Shown here piece after piece: positions 54,516 to 63,620 of a stretch of DNA of 64,000 bases (its first letter is position 1; each line of letters opens with the position of its first letter). The notes beneath the pieces are model-generated. The model saw only the letters and a program-made list of their open reading frames with translations. It made no database searches and was not told the origin of the DNA. Source of the stretch: Acinetobacter sp. NIPH 2100 (lineage in GTDB: Bacteria > Pseudomonadota > Gammaproteobacteria > Pseudomonadales > Moraxellaceae); NCBI RefSeq assembly GCF_000369805.1, contig NZ_KB850224.1:2226262-2290261 (forward strand). The letters are read 5' to 3'. A program made the translations under genes and the position numbers.

Positions 54516-55327
54516 TCCCAACAAGCCAAAGTCACACGATCATTACCACCATAATCCTTGATGGTCTGAATTTGCCCAAAACCTTGTTGCTCAAACATAT
54601 CTCGTACTGCTTGACCTTGGTCATAACCATGCTCAAGCACAATCCAACCCTGTGAATTGAGCCAGTCTTTCCCTTGGATGATAATGGTTTCAATATCCGC
54701 CATGCCCTGCTTGTCGGCAATCAATGCGCGCTCAGGTTCCGACTTGAGCTTTTGCATATGCACATCGTCAGGATCAATATATGGCGGATTAGAAACAATC
54801 AAATCAAACTGTTGACGCTCTAGAGCTTCAAACCAAGCGCCACAGGCAAACTTGACCTGCATGAGACCATGTCGAACAGCATTGTCCTGAGCCACTTCTA
54901 AAGTTGGGGCATAAATATCCGTTGCCGTGACTTGCCACTGTGGACGTTCACTTGCAAGCGCCAAGGCAATTGCACCCGTTCCTGTCCCTAAATCCACAAT
55001 ATTGGCTTGAGGATTTAACGGCAGTTTCAGCACCGTTTCCACCAGTATTTCGGTATCGGGGCGTGGTACTAAAGTGTCATGTGTGACTTTTAAATCGAGC
55101 GTCCAAAAAGGTTGTGAACCCGTGATATAGGCCAAAGGTTCGCCATGTTCAATACGAGCCAGCCCATCTAAATAGGCCTGCTCCTGCATTTCTGTCAATT
55201 CTTGCTCAAGCCGCAATTTAAGTTCCAAGGCATTCACACCTAAAAGATGCTCGAGTAGCCATGCCGCCTCTTGACGTTCATAGCTATCAATTTCGCCTTT
55301 AATTTCTAAAGCTTGAGCAATATTCAT
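54512..55327 (-). CDS. prmC: Release factor glutamine methyltransferase PrmC
   Basis: S-adenosylmethionine-dependent enzyme of 271 residues that methylates the Gln of the GGQ motif in peptide release factors. The SAM-binding loop VDLGTGTGAIALALA and the substrate-binding NPPY (LIVSNPPYIDPDD) are present, with the N-terminal helical domain (AAWLLEHLLG). Its start codon shares one base with the prfA stop, so translation is probably coupled to that of its own substrate. It converges with the sulfonate permease gene. Confidence 0.96.
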   Translation of the reverse strand: MNIAQALEIKGEIDSYERQEAAWLLEHLLGVNALELKLRLEQELTEMQEQAYLDGLARIEHGEPLAYITGSQPFWTLDLKVTHDTLVPRPDTEILVETVLKLPLNPQANIVDLGTGTGAIALALASERPQWQVTATDIYAPTLEVAQDNAVRHGLMQVKFACGAWFEALERQQFDLIVSNPPYIDPDDVHMQKLKSEPERALIADKQGMADIETIIIQGKDWLNSQGWIVLEHGYDQGQAVRDMFEQQGFGQIQTIKDYGGNDRVTLACWD

Positions 55328-56415
55328 TAGCCGCCATTTTCCTGTGCAAGCATCGCCAACTGATCCGCCTGATATTCACGATGTAAGCTATCCAGTAATT
55401 CTGTTAAATCACCTTCCATAACTGCATCTAACTTATACAAAGTCAGGTTGATACGATGATCAGTCATACGACCTTGCGGATAGTTATAAGTGCGGATACG
55501 CTCGGAACGGTCACCTGAACCGACCAAATCACGGCGCATTTCCGAGGTTGCCGCATCAGCTGCCGCACGTTTCGCACTCTCTAAACGAGAGACTAGCAAA
55601 GCCATCGCTTTGGCTTTGTTCTTATGTTGTGAACGTTCTTCCTGACATTCCACTACAACACCAGATGGAATATGGGTGATACGTACCGCAGAGTCAGTTT
55701 TGTTAATGTGCTGACCACCTGCACCTGATGCACGATACGTATCAATACGCAAATCGGCAGGGTTAATTTCGACTGTGGTATCAACATCGACTTCTGGAAG
55801 AATTGCAACGGTACATGCTGAAGTGTGTACACGACCTTGTGATTCAGTCGCAGGAACACGTTGTACACGGTGCGCGCCACTCTCAAATTTCAGACGACCA
55901 TAGACACCTTCACCATCAATACGGCAAATGATCTCTTTATAGCCGCCATGCTCACCTTCATTTTCAGAAAGAACTTCAATACGCCAGCCTTGTGTTTCGG
56001 CATATTTACTATACATACGGAATAAATCACCCGAGAAGATCGCAGCTTCATCACCACCCGTTCCAGCACGGACTTCAAGATAAGCTGAATTGGCATCATT
56101 GGGATCTTTTGGAATCATCAACACATTCAATTGCTCTTCCAGTGCAACCAAAAGCGCTTTGTTTTCTTTGATTTCTTCTTCTGCCATATCTTTGAAATCA
56201 GGATCTGACTTCATCATTTCAGCAGTTTCGATATCTGCTTCAGCTTGACGATATTTGCCCCAAACCTCGGTGATCTCAGTTAGGTCATTATGTTCACGAG
56301 ACAATTTACGGAAACGTTTATTGTCTGAAATCACTTCTACATCAGCGAGTAATGCAGTCAGCTCTTCGTGACGATCACAAAGTTGATCGAGTCTTAAACG
56401 GAGTGATGCTTTCAT
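55327..56415 (-). CDS. prfA: Peptide chain release factor 1
   Basis: Release factor of 362 residues recognising UAA and UAG. The catalytic GGQ lies in [18 protein letters not shown], and the PxT-type codon-recognition region ([16 protein letters not shown]) marks RF1 rather than RF2. It heads the prfA-prmC operon; the divergent 248-base gap to the YiaA-type gene holds its promoter. Confidence 0.97.
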   Translation of the reverse strand: MKASLRLRLDQLCDRHEELTALLADVEVISDNKRFRKLSREHNDLTEITEVWGKYRQAEADIETAEMMKSDPDFKDMAEEEIKENKALLVALEEQLNVLMIPKDPNDANSAYLEVRAGTGGDEAAIFSGDLFRMYSKYAETQGWRIEVLSENEGEHGGYKEIICRIDGEGVYGRLKFESGAHRVQRVPATESQGRVHTSACTVAILPEVDVDTTVEINPADLRIDTYRASGAGGQHINKTDSAVRITHIPSGVVVECQEERSQHKNKAKAMALLVSRLESAKRAAADAATSEMRRDLVGSGDRSERIRTYNYPQGRMTDHRINLTLYKLDAVMEGDLTELLDSLHREYQADQLAMLAQENGG

Positions 56416-56663
56416 GGGCGGAATATCTCAAAACTAAAGACTCAGTGCGATCAAAAAAATAATGAAGCACGAGTAAAATCAAAAAATTGCGCATAGTTTA
56501 CAGACTCTACCGCTTAAAAGACATAGACAATCCAGCCAACTTACTCATCCATACTCATTTCATCACAAATTGTTCAGTTTTAGTTTTTACGACTTGTTCT
56601 CTTAGGTCGGCTTATATATAAATAATGGAGGATAAATAGAAAGATAAAACAATAGGATAATCT

Positions 56664-57131
56664 ATGAATAATTTTATAAATCGCCCAACCTCGGCCTTTA
56701 TTGCAGCAAGTTGGGTCGCCTTACTCGCTGGCGCTATAGGCTTTATGATTGGTTTGTGGAATGCCAATATGCCGCTGCATGAAAAAGGCTATTATTTTGT
56801 GATCATGCTCTATGGACTTTTCTCAGCAGCCTCTTTACAGAAAACCGTCCGTGATCAACTTGAAGAAATACCAGTCACTGCTATTTATTACGGTTTATGT
56901 TGGGCTTCGATGGCCGTGTGTATCGTTCTTTTATTGATTAGCTTATGGAATGCCGATCTGACCATGAGTGAGAAAGGCTTTTATATCATGTCATTTCTAT
57001 TAAGCCTATTTGGTGTAGTCGCAACGCAAAAGAATATTCGTGACTTAAATTATTTACGTCTGCAAACTGAACTGAATCCTCGACAACTAAAACTCGAAGA
57101 TCAATCGATAAAAGATGATCAATTAGATTAA
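56664..57131 (+). CDS. yiaA: YiaA/YiaB-family inner-membrane protein
   Basis: Membrane protein of 155 residues built from two copies of the YiaAB two-helix unit: AFIAASWVALLAGAIGFMIG with LWNANMPLHEKGYYF, then AIYYGLCWASMAVCI with LWNADLTMSEKGFYI. The internal repeat (SLWNADxTMSEKGxY) is obvious and both halves end in a similar QKTVRDQ/QKNIRDL. Function is unknown. A strong terminator follows 12 bases after the stop. Confidence 0.9.
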   Translation: MNNFINRPTSAFIAASWVALLAGAIGFMIGLWNANMPLHEKGYYFVIMLYGLFSAASLQKTVRDQLEEIPVTAIYYGLCWASMAVCIVLLLISLWNADLTMSEKGFYIMSFLLSLFGVVATQKNIRDLNYLRLQTELNPRQLKLEDQSIKDDQLD

Positions 57132-57142
57132 TTAAAAAATGA

Positions 57143-57174
57143 ATGGAACCTTAAAATAAGGTTTCATTTTTTTT
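57143..57174 (+). terminator. Terminator of the YiaA-type gene
   Basis: Ten-base stem ATGGAACCTT/AAGGTTTCAT (one G-T pair), five-base loop, eight T. Confidence 0.87.
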
Positions 57175-57368
57175 GTGCGTCGATTAACTATCTTATTGTT
57201 TAATCTAACTTATCTCTCGTTGTTCATTCTTACCAGCAACAAAACACTACAATCCAGACACCAAAGAATAATAATTCAGGAAAGCTTCTCCATATTTTCA
57301 TACTCAAACTTTGTTACATTTGCTGCCATTAGAAAGAGGTCCGCTTTATTTCGGACACGGAGTCAAAA

Positions 57369-57797
57369 ATGAAATTAAATGCTTGGTTATGTGCTGCAAT
57401 CTTTGCAAGTTCGTCACTCATTACTGCCGCTCATGCTGATAATGCAACCCGTGTTGCTGCAACTTCTGCGCTTGGTAGTGTAGTTGGTACTGCACTGGGT
57501 AAAGAGATCGGTGGTAATAACGGCGCAATGATTGGCTCTGCCCTAGGTGGCGCTGGTGGTGCAGCTGCTGCAAGCAGTAAACGTACCCGTACTGAAGCTG
57601 CTATTGGTGGTGGTTTAGGTGGTGTTGGTGGCTATACAGTGGGTAAAAACCTTGGTGGTACAACAGGTGGCTACATCGGTGCTGCTGCTGGTGCCGCAGG
57701 TGGTTCAGCTTTAGGTCGTAAAGTAGGTCAAGACCGTGACTATGACAACTACCAGTCTAAAAAATACAAGAAAAAAAGAAAGCATCGTCATCACTAA
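57369..57797 (+). CDS. Glycine-zipper secreted protein
   Basis: Protein of 142 residues with a signal peptide ending AAHA. The mature part is dominated by glycine-zipper repeats (GSVVGTALGKEIGG, GAMIGSALGGAGGA, GGYIGAAAGAAGGSALG), as in SlyB/YMGG-type envelope proteins that insert into or associate with membranes. It ends in a Tyr/Asp/Gln stretch and a strongly basic Lys/Arg/His tail (KKYKKKRKHRHH). Specific function is unknown. The leader 57175-57368 has no convincing gene. A UUCG-loop terminator follows immediately. Confidence 0.82.
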   Translation: MKLNAWLCAAIFASSSLITAAHADNATRVAATSALGSVVGTALGKEIGGNNGAMIGSALGGAGGAAAASSKRTRTEAAIGGGLGGVGGYTVGKNLGGTTGGYIGAAAGAAGGSALGRKVGQDRDYDNYQSKKYKKKRKHRHH

Positions 57798-57800
57798 TTC

Positions 57801-57826
57801 AAAAAAGCACCTTCGGGTGCTTTTTT
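57801..57826 (+). terminator. Terminator of the glycine-zipper gene
   Basis: AAAAAAGCACC-TTCG-GGTGCTTTTTT: stable UUCG tetraloop hairpin with long A/T arms, directly after the stop codon. Confidence 0.92.
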
Positions 57827-57901
57827 ATTATCTTCACGTTATGACAACTTTTCAGTTATTAAATCCCTCATTTAATTTAAAGATTTTAAATCCACAAAAA
57901 T

Positions 57902-57929
57902 AAAAAAAGCGCCTTACGGCGCTTTTTTT
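57902..57929 (-). terminator. Terminator of glyA
   Basis: GCGCC-TTAC-GGCGC stem with a seven-A run on the left, giving the minus-strand U tail, 11 bases after the glyA stop. Confidence 0.88.
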
Positions 57930-57940
57930 AGATATACAAA

Positions 57941-59194
57941 TTAGTTTGCATATACTGGGAATTTTGCACAAACAGCTTCAACTTTTGCTTTCACGTCAGC
58001 GATAACTTTCTCGTCACCTTTGCTGTCGATCACATCAGCGATCCAACCTGCAAGTTCACGTACTTCAGCCTCACCGAAACCGCGAGTCGTCACTGCTGGT
58101 GTACCAATACGGATACCAGAAGTCACAAACGGAGAACGTGGGTCATTTGGAACCGCATTTTTGTTTACTGTGATATGTGCTGAGCCTAACCAAGCATCAA
58201 CTTCTTTACCCGTTACGTCTTGTTTAATCAAAGACAATAAGAATAAATGGTTTTCTGTACCACCGGAAACAACATCAAAACCACGTGAAATTAATACTTC
58301 AGCCATAGCTTGAGCATTTTTCACCACTTGCTGTTGGTAAGTTTTGAACTCATCAGACATTGCTTCTTTGAAACAGATTGCTTTAGCAGCAATTGCATGC
58401 ATCAAAGGACCACCTTGGTTGCCTGGGAATACAGCAGATTGAAGTTTCTTCTCGATTTCTTCATTTGCTTTAGCAAGGATTAAACCTGAACGTGGACCAC
58501 GAAGTGTTTTGTGCGTTGTTGTCGTTGTTACGTCTGCAATTTGAACTGGGTTAGGATAAACACCCGCAGCAACCAAACCAGCAACATGCGCCATATCAAC
58601 AAAAAGGTATGCACCTACTTTGTCAGCGATGTCACGGAAACGCTGCCAATCAACGATTTGGCTATATGCAGAGAAACCAGCAACGATCATACGTGGCTTG
58701 TGTTCCAACGCTAAACGTTCTACTTCTTCATAATCAATTTCGCCAGTTTCAGTATTCAAACCATACTGAATTGCGTTATATGTTTTACCAGAGAAACTTA
58801 CTTTAGCACCGTGAGTCAAGTGACCACCGTGAGCCAAGCTCATACCTAAAACAGTATCACCTGGGTTAAGAAGCGCTAAGTAAACCGCAGAGTTTGCTTG
58901 TGAACCTGCATGTGGTTGAACGTTTGCATAGTCAGCACCAAACAACGCTTTCGCGCGGTCAATCGCAAGCTGTTCAATCACGTCAACATATTCACAACCG
59001 CCATAGTAGCGTTTGCCAGGATAGCCTTCTGCGTATTTGTTAGTAAGTTTTGATCCTTGTGCTTCCATAACAGCTGGTGAGCAATAGTTTTCAGATGCGA
59101 TTAACTCGATGTGTGCTTCTTGGCGTACGCCTTCAGAAGCAATCGCTTGAGCTAATTCTGGATCAAATTCAGCAATAGAAATATTGGCAAACAT
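57941..59194 (-). CDS. glyA: Serine hydroxymethyltransferase
   Basis: Pyridoxal-phosphate enzyme of 417 residues that converts serine and tetrahydrofolate to glycine and methylene-tetrahydrofolate. The PLP lysine lies in [35 protein letters not shown] and [13 protein letters not shown] are classic for the family. Length matches bacterial GlyA. It is monocistronic, closed by a terminator. It supplies one-carbon units and thus ties to the methionine regulator MetR found earlier in the window, as in enterics where MetR activates glyA; no MetR box was searched out here. Confidence 0.97.
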   Translation of the reverse strand: MFANISIAEFDPELAQAIASEGVRQEAHIELIASENYCSPAVMEAQGSKLTNKYAEGYPGKRYYGGCEYVDVIEQLAIDRAKALFGADYANVQPHAGSQANSAVYLALLNPGDTVLGMSLAHGGHLTHGAKVSFSGKTYNAIQYGLNTETGEIDYEEVERLALEHKPRMIVAGFSAYSQIVDWQRFRDIADKVGAYLFVDMAHVAGLVAAGVYPNPVQIADVTTTTTHKTLRGPRSGLILAKANEEIEKKLQSAVFPGNQGGPLMHAIAAKAICFKEAMSDEFKTYQQQVVKNAQAMAEVLISRGFDVVSGGTENHLFLLSLIKQDVTGKEVDAWLGSAHITVNKNAVPNDPRSPFVTSGIRIGTPAVTTRGFGEAEVRELAGWIADVIDSKGDEKVIADVKAKVEAVCAKFPVYAN

Positions 59195-59388
59195 TAGCGG
59201 AGGGTCCTATAAATTAGGGCTTTTAAGCCGTGCTAAAGATTGGCACATATTGTAGCATGAAGTTTATGGTTTCAGAGATTGATATTTATTTAATTCTTCG
59301 TGAAATTTATTCATGACTAGCATTGGCTTTAATGGACTAAAATCAATCAGCTATTTTTTATACATTTTAATTTTACTCTACTACCTTT

Positions 59389-59425
59389 GGAGTCTAATAC
59401 TCTATTAATAAGAGCGTTAGACTCC
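59389..59425 (-). other. Stable hairpin after the lipase-like gene
   Basis: Nine-base stem GGAGTCTAA/TTAGACTCC with an inner CTCT/AGAG stem. It lies 12 bases after the stop of the minus-strand gene at 59437, but no U run follows on that strand. It may act as a weak terminator or a transcript-end stabiliser. Confidence 0.5.
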
Positions 59426-59436
59426 ATAAAATTTTA

Positions 59437-60687
59437 CTATTTCACTGGCATTAAAATATTCACATCTTGCACAATTTTTGCAAGATTTGTCGTATAAACC
59501 GTTGTATGGTCCCATGCACCAACCCGATAATTTGCATCAGGAATTGATGTTCCAACCGTCTTGGCTGAAGCAACCAATAAATCAGTGACTTGTTTAGGTA
59601 CTGTGGCATCGGCTACACCTTGATAAATAATCACAGGTGTTGTTACTTTTTTCTGCAATGGCTGTGAATCTGTAGTTAAGAAAGTACTGATGCTAGGTAT
59701 CGCCATAAAATTTGTTTTTGTTCTTGGATAGCCTTGAAGAGTCTGGTTCTTTACTACATACGTTTTCATTGCCTGTTTAAATCTATCTTCTAAAACATCA
59801 TAACATGCTGAATTCTCAGCTGAGGTTTCGGCACTGGCTGCAATCAGATCAGTCGGCGTATTAAATACATCACTAAATCTTAAACTTGGATTCTGGTTTT
59901 TAAGTCCAGCTGTGATTAAGGCTGTAAAGGTATCCAATGGAGCTAAAAGATCAATTTGAACCTGATCAGGCTTTCCAATTGCTGCTTGTTCGCCGCCAGC
60001 TAGAATTAATCCCAGATTCGATGCGGGTGCAACTGCAATAGTACCTTTATAATCCAACTTTGCTCGGCTTTGATATTGTGCAGCACCAAGAACAGCTTGT
60101 CCGCCTTGTGAATGACCGACTGCAAGCCATTGTCCATTGGTCTTTTTACCTAAACCAGTTAAATAAGCACGGGCTGCTACCACAGCATCGGTAATTGAAT
60201 ATGCTTCACTTCTAACATTTAAAAATGGATGAGCTTCTTGTCCACTTGGCTCACCTAATCCTTCATAATCAGGTGCTACAACGACATAGCCCGAAGCCAA
60301 AAGTGCTTTTAGAAGGTATTCATTGCCTTTTAAACCCTGTTTACTTGGTGCACATTGATCTGCTACCCCTGTTGTACCATGGGCCCAAACAACGATTGGC
60401 CAACCATTCGCGGGTGCTGGTGATTGTGGTGTAAAGACAAGAGCTGTGGCCTGTACTTCCTTATCATTCACCCCGAGCATTTTATACGTCATGACAACAC
60501 TATCTGCTGATACAGCAGCCATCCCGTCTAATGTATAATTAACTGGAATACCAACCACAGGATCTTTGATATTGTTCTCTGGAACCTCTGGTTTAAAGGT
60601 ATAAATTGTATCACCATCACTGCCACCACAGGCAGTTAATAACAGGCTAGAGCCTAACATTGCAATTGTTAGTAATTTCATATTCAT
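59437..60687 (-). CDS. Lipase-like alpha/beta-hydrolase lipoprotein
   Basis: Lipoprotein of 416 residues with lipobox LLTAC. Alpha/beta-hydrolase features: oxyanion-side VVWAHGTTG, GYVVVAPDYEGLG, nucleophile Ser in GHSQGG, acidic residue near YQGVADATVP, and a C-terminal His in GAWDHTTVY. The layout resembles the secretory lipase (LIP) family. It probably hydrolyses esters or lipids at the cell surface or periplasm; the substrate is unknown. AAGGA eight bases upstream supports the first ATG. Unlike LipA it has no foldase and is anchored by lipid. Confidence 0.82.
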   Translation of the reverse strand: MNMKLLTIAMLGSSLLLTACGGSDGDTIYTFKPEVPENNIKDPVVGIPVNYTLDGMAAVSADSVVMTYKMLGVNDKEVQATALVFTPQSPAPANGWPIVVWAHGTTGVADQCAPSKQGLKGNEYLLKALLASGYVVVAPDYEGLGEPSGQEAHPFLNVRSEAYSITDAVVAARAYLTGLGKKTNGQWLAVGHSQGGQAVLGAAQYQSRAKLDYKGTIAVAPASNLGLILAGGEQAAIGKPDQVQIDLLAPLDTFTALITAGLKNQNPSLRFSDVFNTPTDLIAASAETSAENSACYDVLEDRFKQAMKTYVVKNQTLQGYPRTKTNFMAIPSISTFLTTDSQPLQKKVTTPVIIYQGVADATVPKQVTDLLVASAKTVGTSIPDANYRVGAWDHTTVYTTNLAKIVQDVNILMPVK

Positions 60688-60930
60688 GTAGTTTTTCCTT
60701 AACTATATTTCTTGTCATTTTAATGCTTAGCATTTCTTTTACTAAGGCAAATGCTTCCATTAGAATGCGCTTAATAACAAATTGTTCAAGTATTTTTTTA
60801 TTTTGCTGCTTATTTATTCAAACCCCTTAGAAAATTTCAAAAATTGAAATTGATGCGATCGCATTCAACACAGCTTGCTGTGGATTTCTTGTAAGATAGT
60901 CAAACTCTCAACTCAAGCTAGGTCAACTTT

Positions 60931-61623
60931 ATGCAAGCAATCATCTTAGATACTGAAACACATACGCTAAATGGTTTGCCAATTGAAATTGCTTATGCCC
61001 CAATTGAAATTGAAAACGGAAAATTAAGTCTCGATAAAAAACAAATTTTTGATCAGCTTTATCAAGTGGGTCAACCTATCTCATTCGCTGCAATGGCGGT
61101 ACATCACATTTTAGAGTCAGATCTGATTGACCAACCTTTTTATAATGAGTTTCAGCTTCCTTCTGAAACCACTTATATCATTGGACATAATGTTGACTAC
61201 GATATTGCAGCTATTGCGCGTTGTGGTGTTGACACCTCAAAATTAAAACCAATTTGTACCTTGGCTTTAGCACGTCGTGTTTGGGAAGATGCCGAAGCGC
61301 ATAACATTTCAGCTTTGATTTACTTGATTTCAAAAGGCAGTGACAAAGCACGTGAAATGCTTAAAGGTGCACATCGTGCAGATGCCGATATTATCCTGAC
61401 TGCGAATATCTTGATGCACATCATCCATCAACTTAACATTCAAGATATTGAACAACTTTATATTGCCTCAGAAGAAGCGCGTATTCCCAAAACAATTACT
61501 TTTGGCAAACACAAAGGTTCAGCCATTCAAGATCTCCCTGCTGACTATATTCAATGGCTGATGCGTCAGGATGATCTTGACCCATATTTACGCAAAGCCT
61601 TAGAAGCAAAACTAGTCAAATAA
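60931..61623 (+). CDS. DEDDh exonuclease (ExoX-like) fused to DUF3820
   Basis: Protein of 230 residues. The N-terminal domain is a DEDD-type 3'-5' exonuclease: AIILDTETHTL (first Asp-Glu), IIGHNVDYDIA (second Asp), and GAHRADADIILT (His and last Asp), as in exodeoxyribonuclease X. From about residue 187 a DUF3820 unit follows (TFGKHKGSAIQDLPADYIQW, then DLDPYLRKAL). The pair is known from gammaproteobacterial exonuclease X-like proteins. It may act in DNA repair or RNA trimming. It is monocistronic. Confidence 0.85.
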   Translation: MQAIILDTETHTLNGLPIEIAYAPIEIENGKLSLDKKQIFDQLYQVGQPISFAAMAVHHILESDLIDQPFYNEFQLPSETTYIIGHNVDYDIAAIARCGVDTSKLKPICTLALARRVWEDAEAHNISALIYLISKGSDKAREMLKGAHRADADIILTANILMHIIHQLNIQDIEQLYIASEEARIPKTITFGKHKGSAIQDLPADYIQWLMRQDDLDPYLRKALEAKLVK

Positions 61624-61762
61624 AAGATAAAGTTCTCAGTTTGTAAGTTATTTGCCAGTTACTTTAAACAAGGCAATGATATTTAATAATTTGTTAACAT
61701 TATTGTCATTTTTTAACCTTATCTTAATCTCCGTCTAGATCTTGATTGGGGGAGATTAAGAG

Positions 61763-62344
61763 ATGTCACATTTTTTTAAAACAGAGCTTGGGCAAACCGC
61801 CTTACAAGAACGTAGTATTGCACTGACTGCGCGTCAACGTCGTTTATTGCTTTTAATTGATCATGAAGACTTCAAAGAACTGGATCAAGACTATAAGGAA
61901 AGGATTGCACCCACGGAGTTGGTTCAGCAACTGATTGATATGGGACTGTTAGCAGAACAAGTAACGCCTATCTCTAGCAAAGAAAGTATAGAGCCAGAAC
62001 AAAAAAATAATCATCTCGAGTCTGTACCAACAGCTGTTGCTGCACATGAAACTCTAGCCTTTGCACCAACATCTATTCAACTTGAAGCGCAAGTCGAGCC
62101 CGAAATCATTGAGCTAGAGAAACTTCCTTTTGTAGAAATTCAGCAAGTGATGATTCAGACACTCACCACATATTGTGGTCTGATGGCTCGCCCCTTGGTA
62201 CAAAAGATTCAATCGATTAGCTCACTACAACAACTCAAAGCCTGTCAAATGCAATGGATTACTTCATTACAAGAATCACGAATTCCGCCAAGCCAATTGA
62301 ACCAAACACTAAAACTAATTAACTACTCGGTACAGCATTTATAG
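61763..62344 (+). CDS. Conserved protein of unknown function, possible winged-helix N-terminus
   Basis: Cytoplasmic protein of 193 residues, no signal peptide or membrane segment. The first 65 residues (SIALTARQRRLLLLID, then PTELVQQLIDMGLLAEQ) read like a small winged helix in which the last helix precedes a long variable linker rich in Glu, Pro and Ala. The C-terminal 75 residues are helical and include CGLMARPLVQKIQ and LKACQMQWITSLQES. I recognise no family. AGGGGG-like purines (GGGGGAG at 61747) precede the ATG. A small hairpin follows. Confidence 0.72.
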   Translation: MSHFFKTELGQTALQERSIALTARQRRLLLLIDHEDFKELDQDYKERIAPTELVQQLIDMGLLAEQVTPISSKESIEPEQKNNHLESVPTAVAAHETLAFAPTSIQLEAQVEPEIIELEKLPFVEIQQVMIQTLTTYCGLMARPLVQKIQSISSLQQLKACQMQWITSLQESRIPPSQLNQTLKLINYSVQHL

Positions 62345-62416
62345 CCAGATGTACTGAATATCGATAAGTCGAGAATAAAATTGATGTTTTAATAAACAAG
62401 AAGTAGCTTTATTGAA

Positions 62417-62446
62417 AGGTAGATATTTACCTACCTGTGTTTTTTG
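62417..62446 (+). terminator. Probable terminator after the 61763 gene
   Basis: Six-base stem AGGTAG/CTACCT with an eight-base loop, then GTG and six T. Confidence 0.55.
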
Positions 62447-62469
62447 CCTATGATGTGGCACGCATACAT

Positions 62470-62545
62470 GCGCTCATAGCTCAACTGGATAGAGTACAGG
62501 TCTCCGAAGCCTGTGGCGTGGGTTCGAGTCCCGCTGAGCGCACCA
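62470..62545 (+). tRNA. tRNA-Arg (anticodon CCG)
   Basis: Full cloverleaf of 76 bases. Acceptor stem GCGCTCA/TGAGCGC, D arm with CTCAACTGGATAGAG, anticodon stem CAGGT/GCCTG around loop CTCCGAA (anticodon CCG, reading CGG), and T arm GTGGG-TTCGAGTC-CCGC. The CCA end is encoded (62543-62545). No integrase or duplicated 3' end lies nearby, so it is not in use as an island attachment site here. Confidence 0.95.
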
Positions 62546-62684
62546 TTGCACCTTCCTCCTCTTCTATATATTCTCTCTTTTTATAAGCGTTCTGTTTTTA
62601 ACACGCCATAAACCTATTTTTCTACTTGGTTTATTTTTTCATATCGCTCAAAATACGCGTTCTATTTAACAACGTGAGACGTTT

Positions 62685-63620
62685 ATGACTGATGCTTTGG
62701 TGTTGAGCGATTTGTCCAAAACCTATCGTAATGGTTTTCAGGCGTTAAAAGGAATTGACCTTACCGTTCCTGAAGGCGAATTCTATGCATTGTTAGGACC
62801 TAATGGTGCAGGCAAATCAACCACGATCAGTATCATTAGCTCTTTAACCAAAAAAACATCTGGTTCAGTTGAAATTTTTGGGCATAACTTAGATACCCAT
62901 CCTTCACATGCAAAACAATGTCTTGGCGTTGTTCCTCAAGAATTTAACTTTGGTCAATTCGAAAAAACTTTCGATATTCTAGTAACTCAAGCGGGTTACT
63001 ACGGCATTCCCAAGAAACTGGCTGAGCAACGTGCTGAGCATTATCTAGAAAAATTAGGTTTATGGGAAAAACGTAATATTCAATCACGTATGCTTTCTGG
63101 TGGTATGAAACGCCGTTTAATGATTGCACGTGCCATGATGCATGAACCAAAATTGCTGATTCTGGATGAACCGACTGCGGGCGTAGATATCGAACTGCGT
63201 CGTTCGATGTGGGACTTCCTGACAGAAATGAATGAGAACGGTACGTCCATTATTTTGACTACACACTATCTAGAAGAAGCAGAAATGCTGTGTCGTCGTA
63301 TTGCGATTATTGATCGTGGCGTAATTAAAGAAGATACCTCCATGAAAGGTTTCCTCAATCAGCTGAATGAAGAATCATTTATTTGTGATTTAGCTGAACC
63401 AATCGACTCATTTGACCTGAATATCATTGGTTTCAAATTTAATTTGATTGATCCAGTGACATTGGAAGTCACGATGGATAAAGCGCATAGCATGAATGAC
63501 CTATTCTTGTTATTACAGTCGCAGAATATCCAAGTCAGCAGTATGCGTAATAAATCCAATCGCTTAGAAGAATTATTCGTGAAAATGGTCGAAAAAAACC
63601 TTGCAGGAGCGAATGAATGA
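62685..63620 (+). CDS. yadG: ABC-2-type exporter ATPase, YadG-like
   Basis: ATP-binding protein of 311 residues. Walker A GPNGAGKST, ABC signature SGGMKRR, Walker B LLILDEPTAGVD and switch His in TTHYLEEAE are intact. After about residue 230 there is a C-terminal regulatory extension typical of the YadG/CcmA-like drug-export group. It overlaps the next gene by four bases (ATGA), so the two are translationally coupled. The exported compound is unknown. Confidence 0.87.
   Translation: MTDALVLSDLSKTYRNGFQALKGIDLTVPEGEFYALLGPNGAGKSTTISIISSLTKKTSGSVEIFGHNLDTHPSHAKQCLGVVPQEFNFGQFEKTFDILVTQAGYYGIPKKLAEQRAEHYLEKLGLWEKRNIQSRMLSGGMKRRLMIARAMMHEPKLLILDEPTAGVDIELRRSMWDFLTEMNENGTSIILTTHYLEEAEMLCRRIAIIDRGVIKEDTSMKGFLNQLNEESFICDLAEPIDSFDLNIIGFKFNLIDPVTLEVTMDKAHSMNDLFLLLQSQNIQVSSMRNKSNRLEELFVKMVEKNLAGANE

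Noticed and set aside
57175..57372. 65-codon frame before the glycine-zipper gene
   Set aside because: It begins right after a terminator's T tract with no ribosome site and reads as promoter/leader sequence.
62470..62545. tRNA-Arg as a genomic-island attachment site
   Set aside because: No integrase, no repeat of the tRNA 3' end and no shift in composition follow; an ordinary ABC exporter lies downstream.
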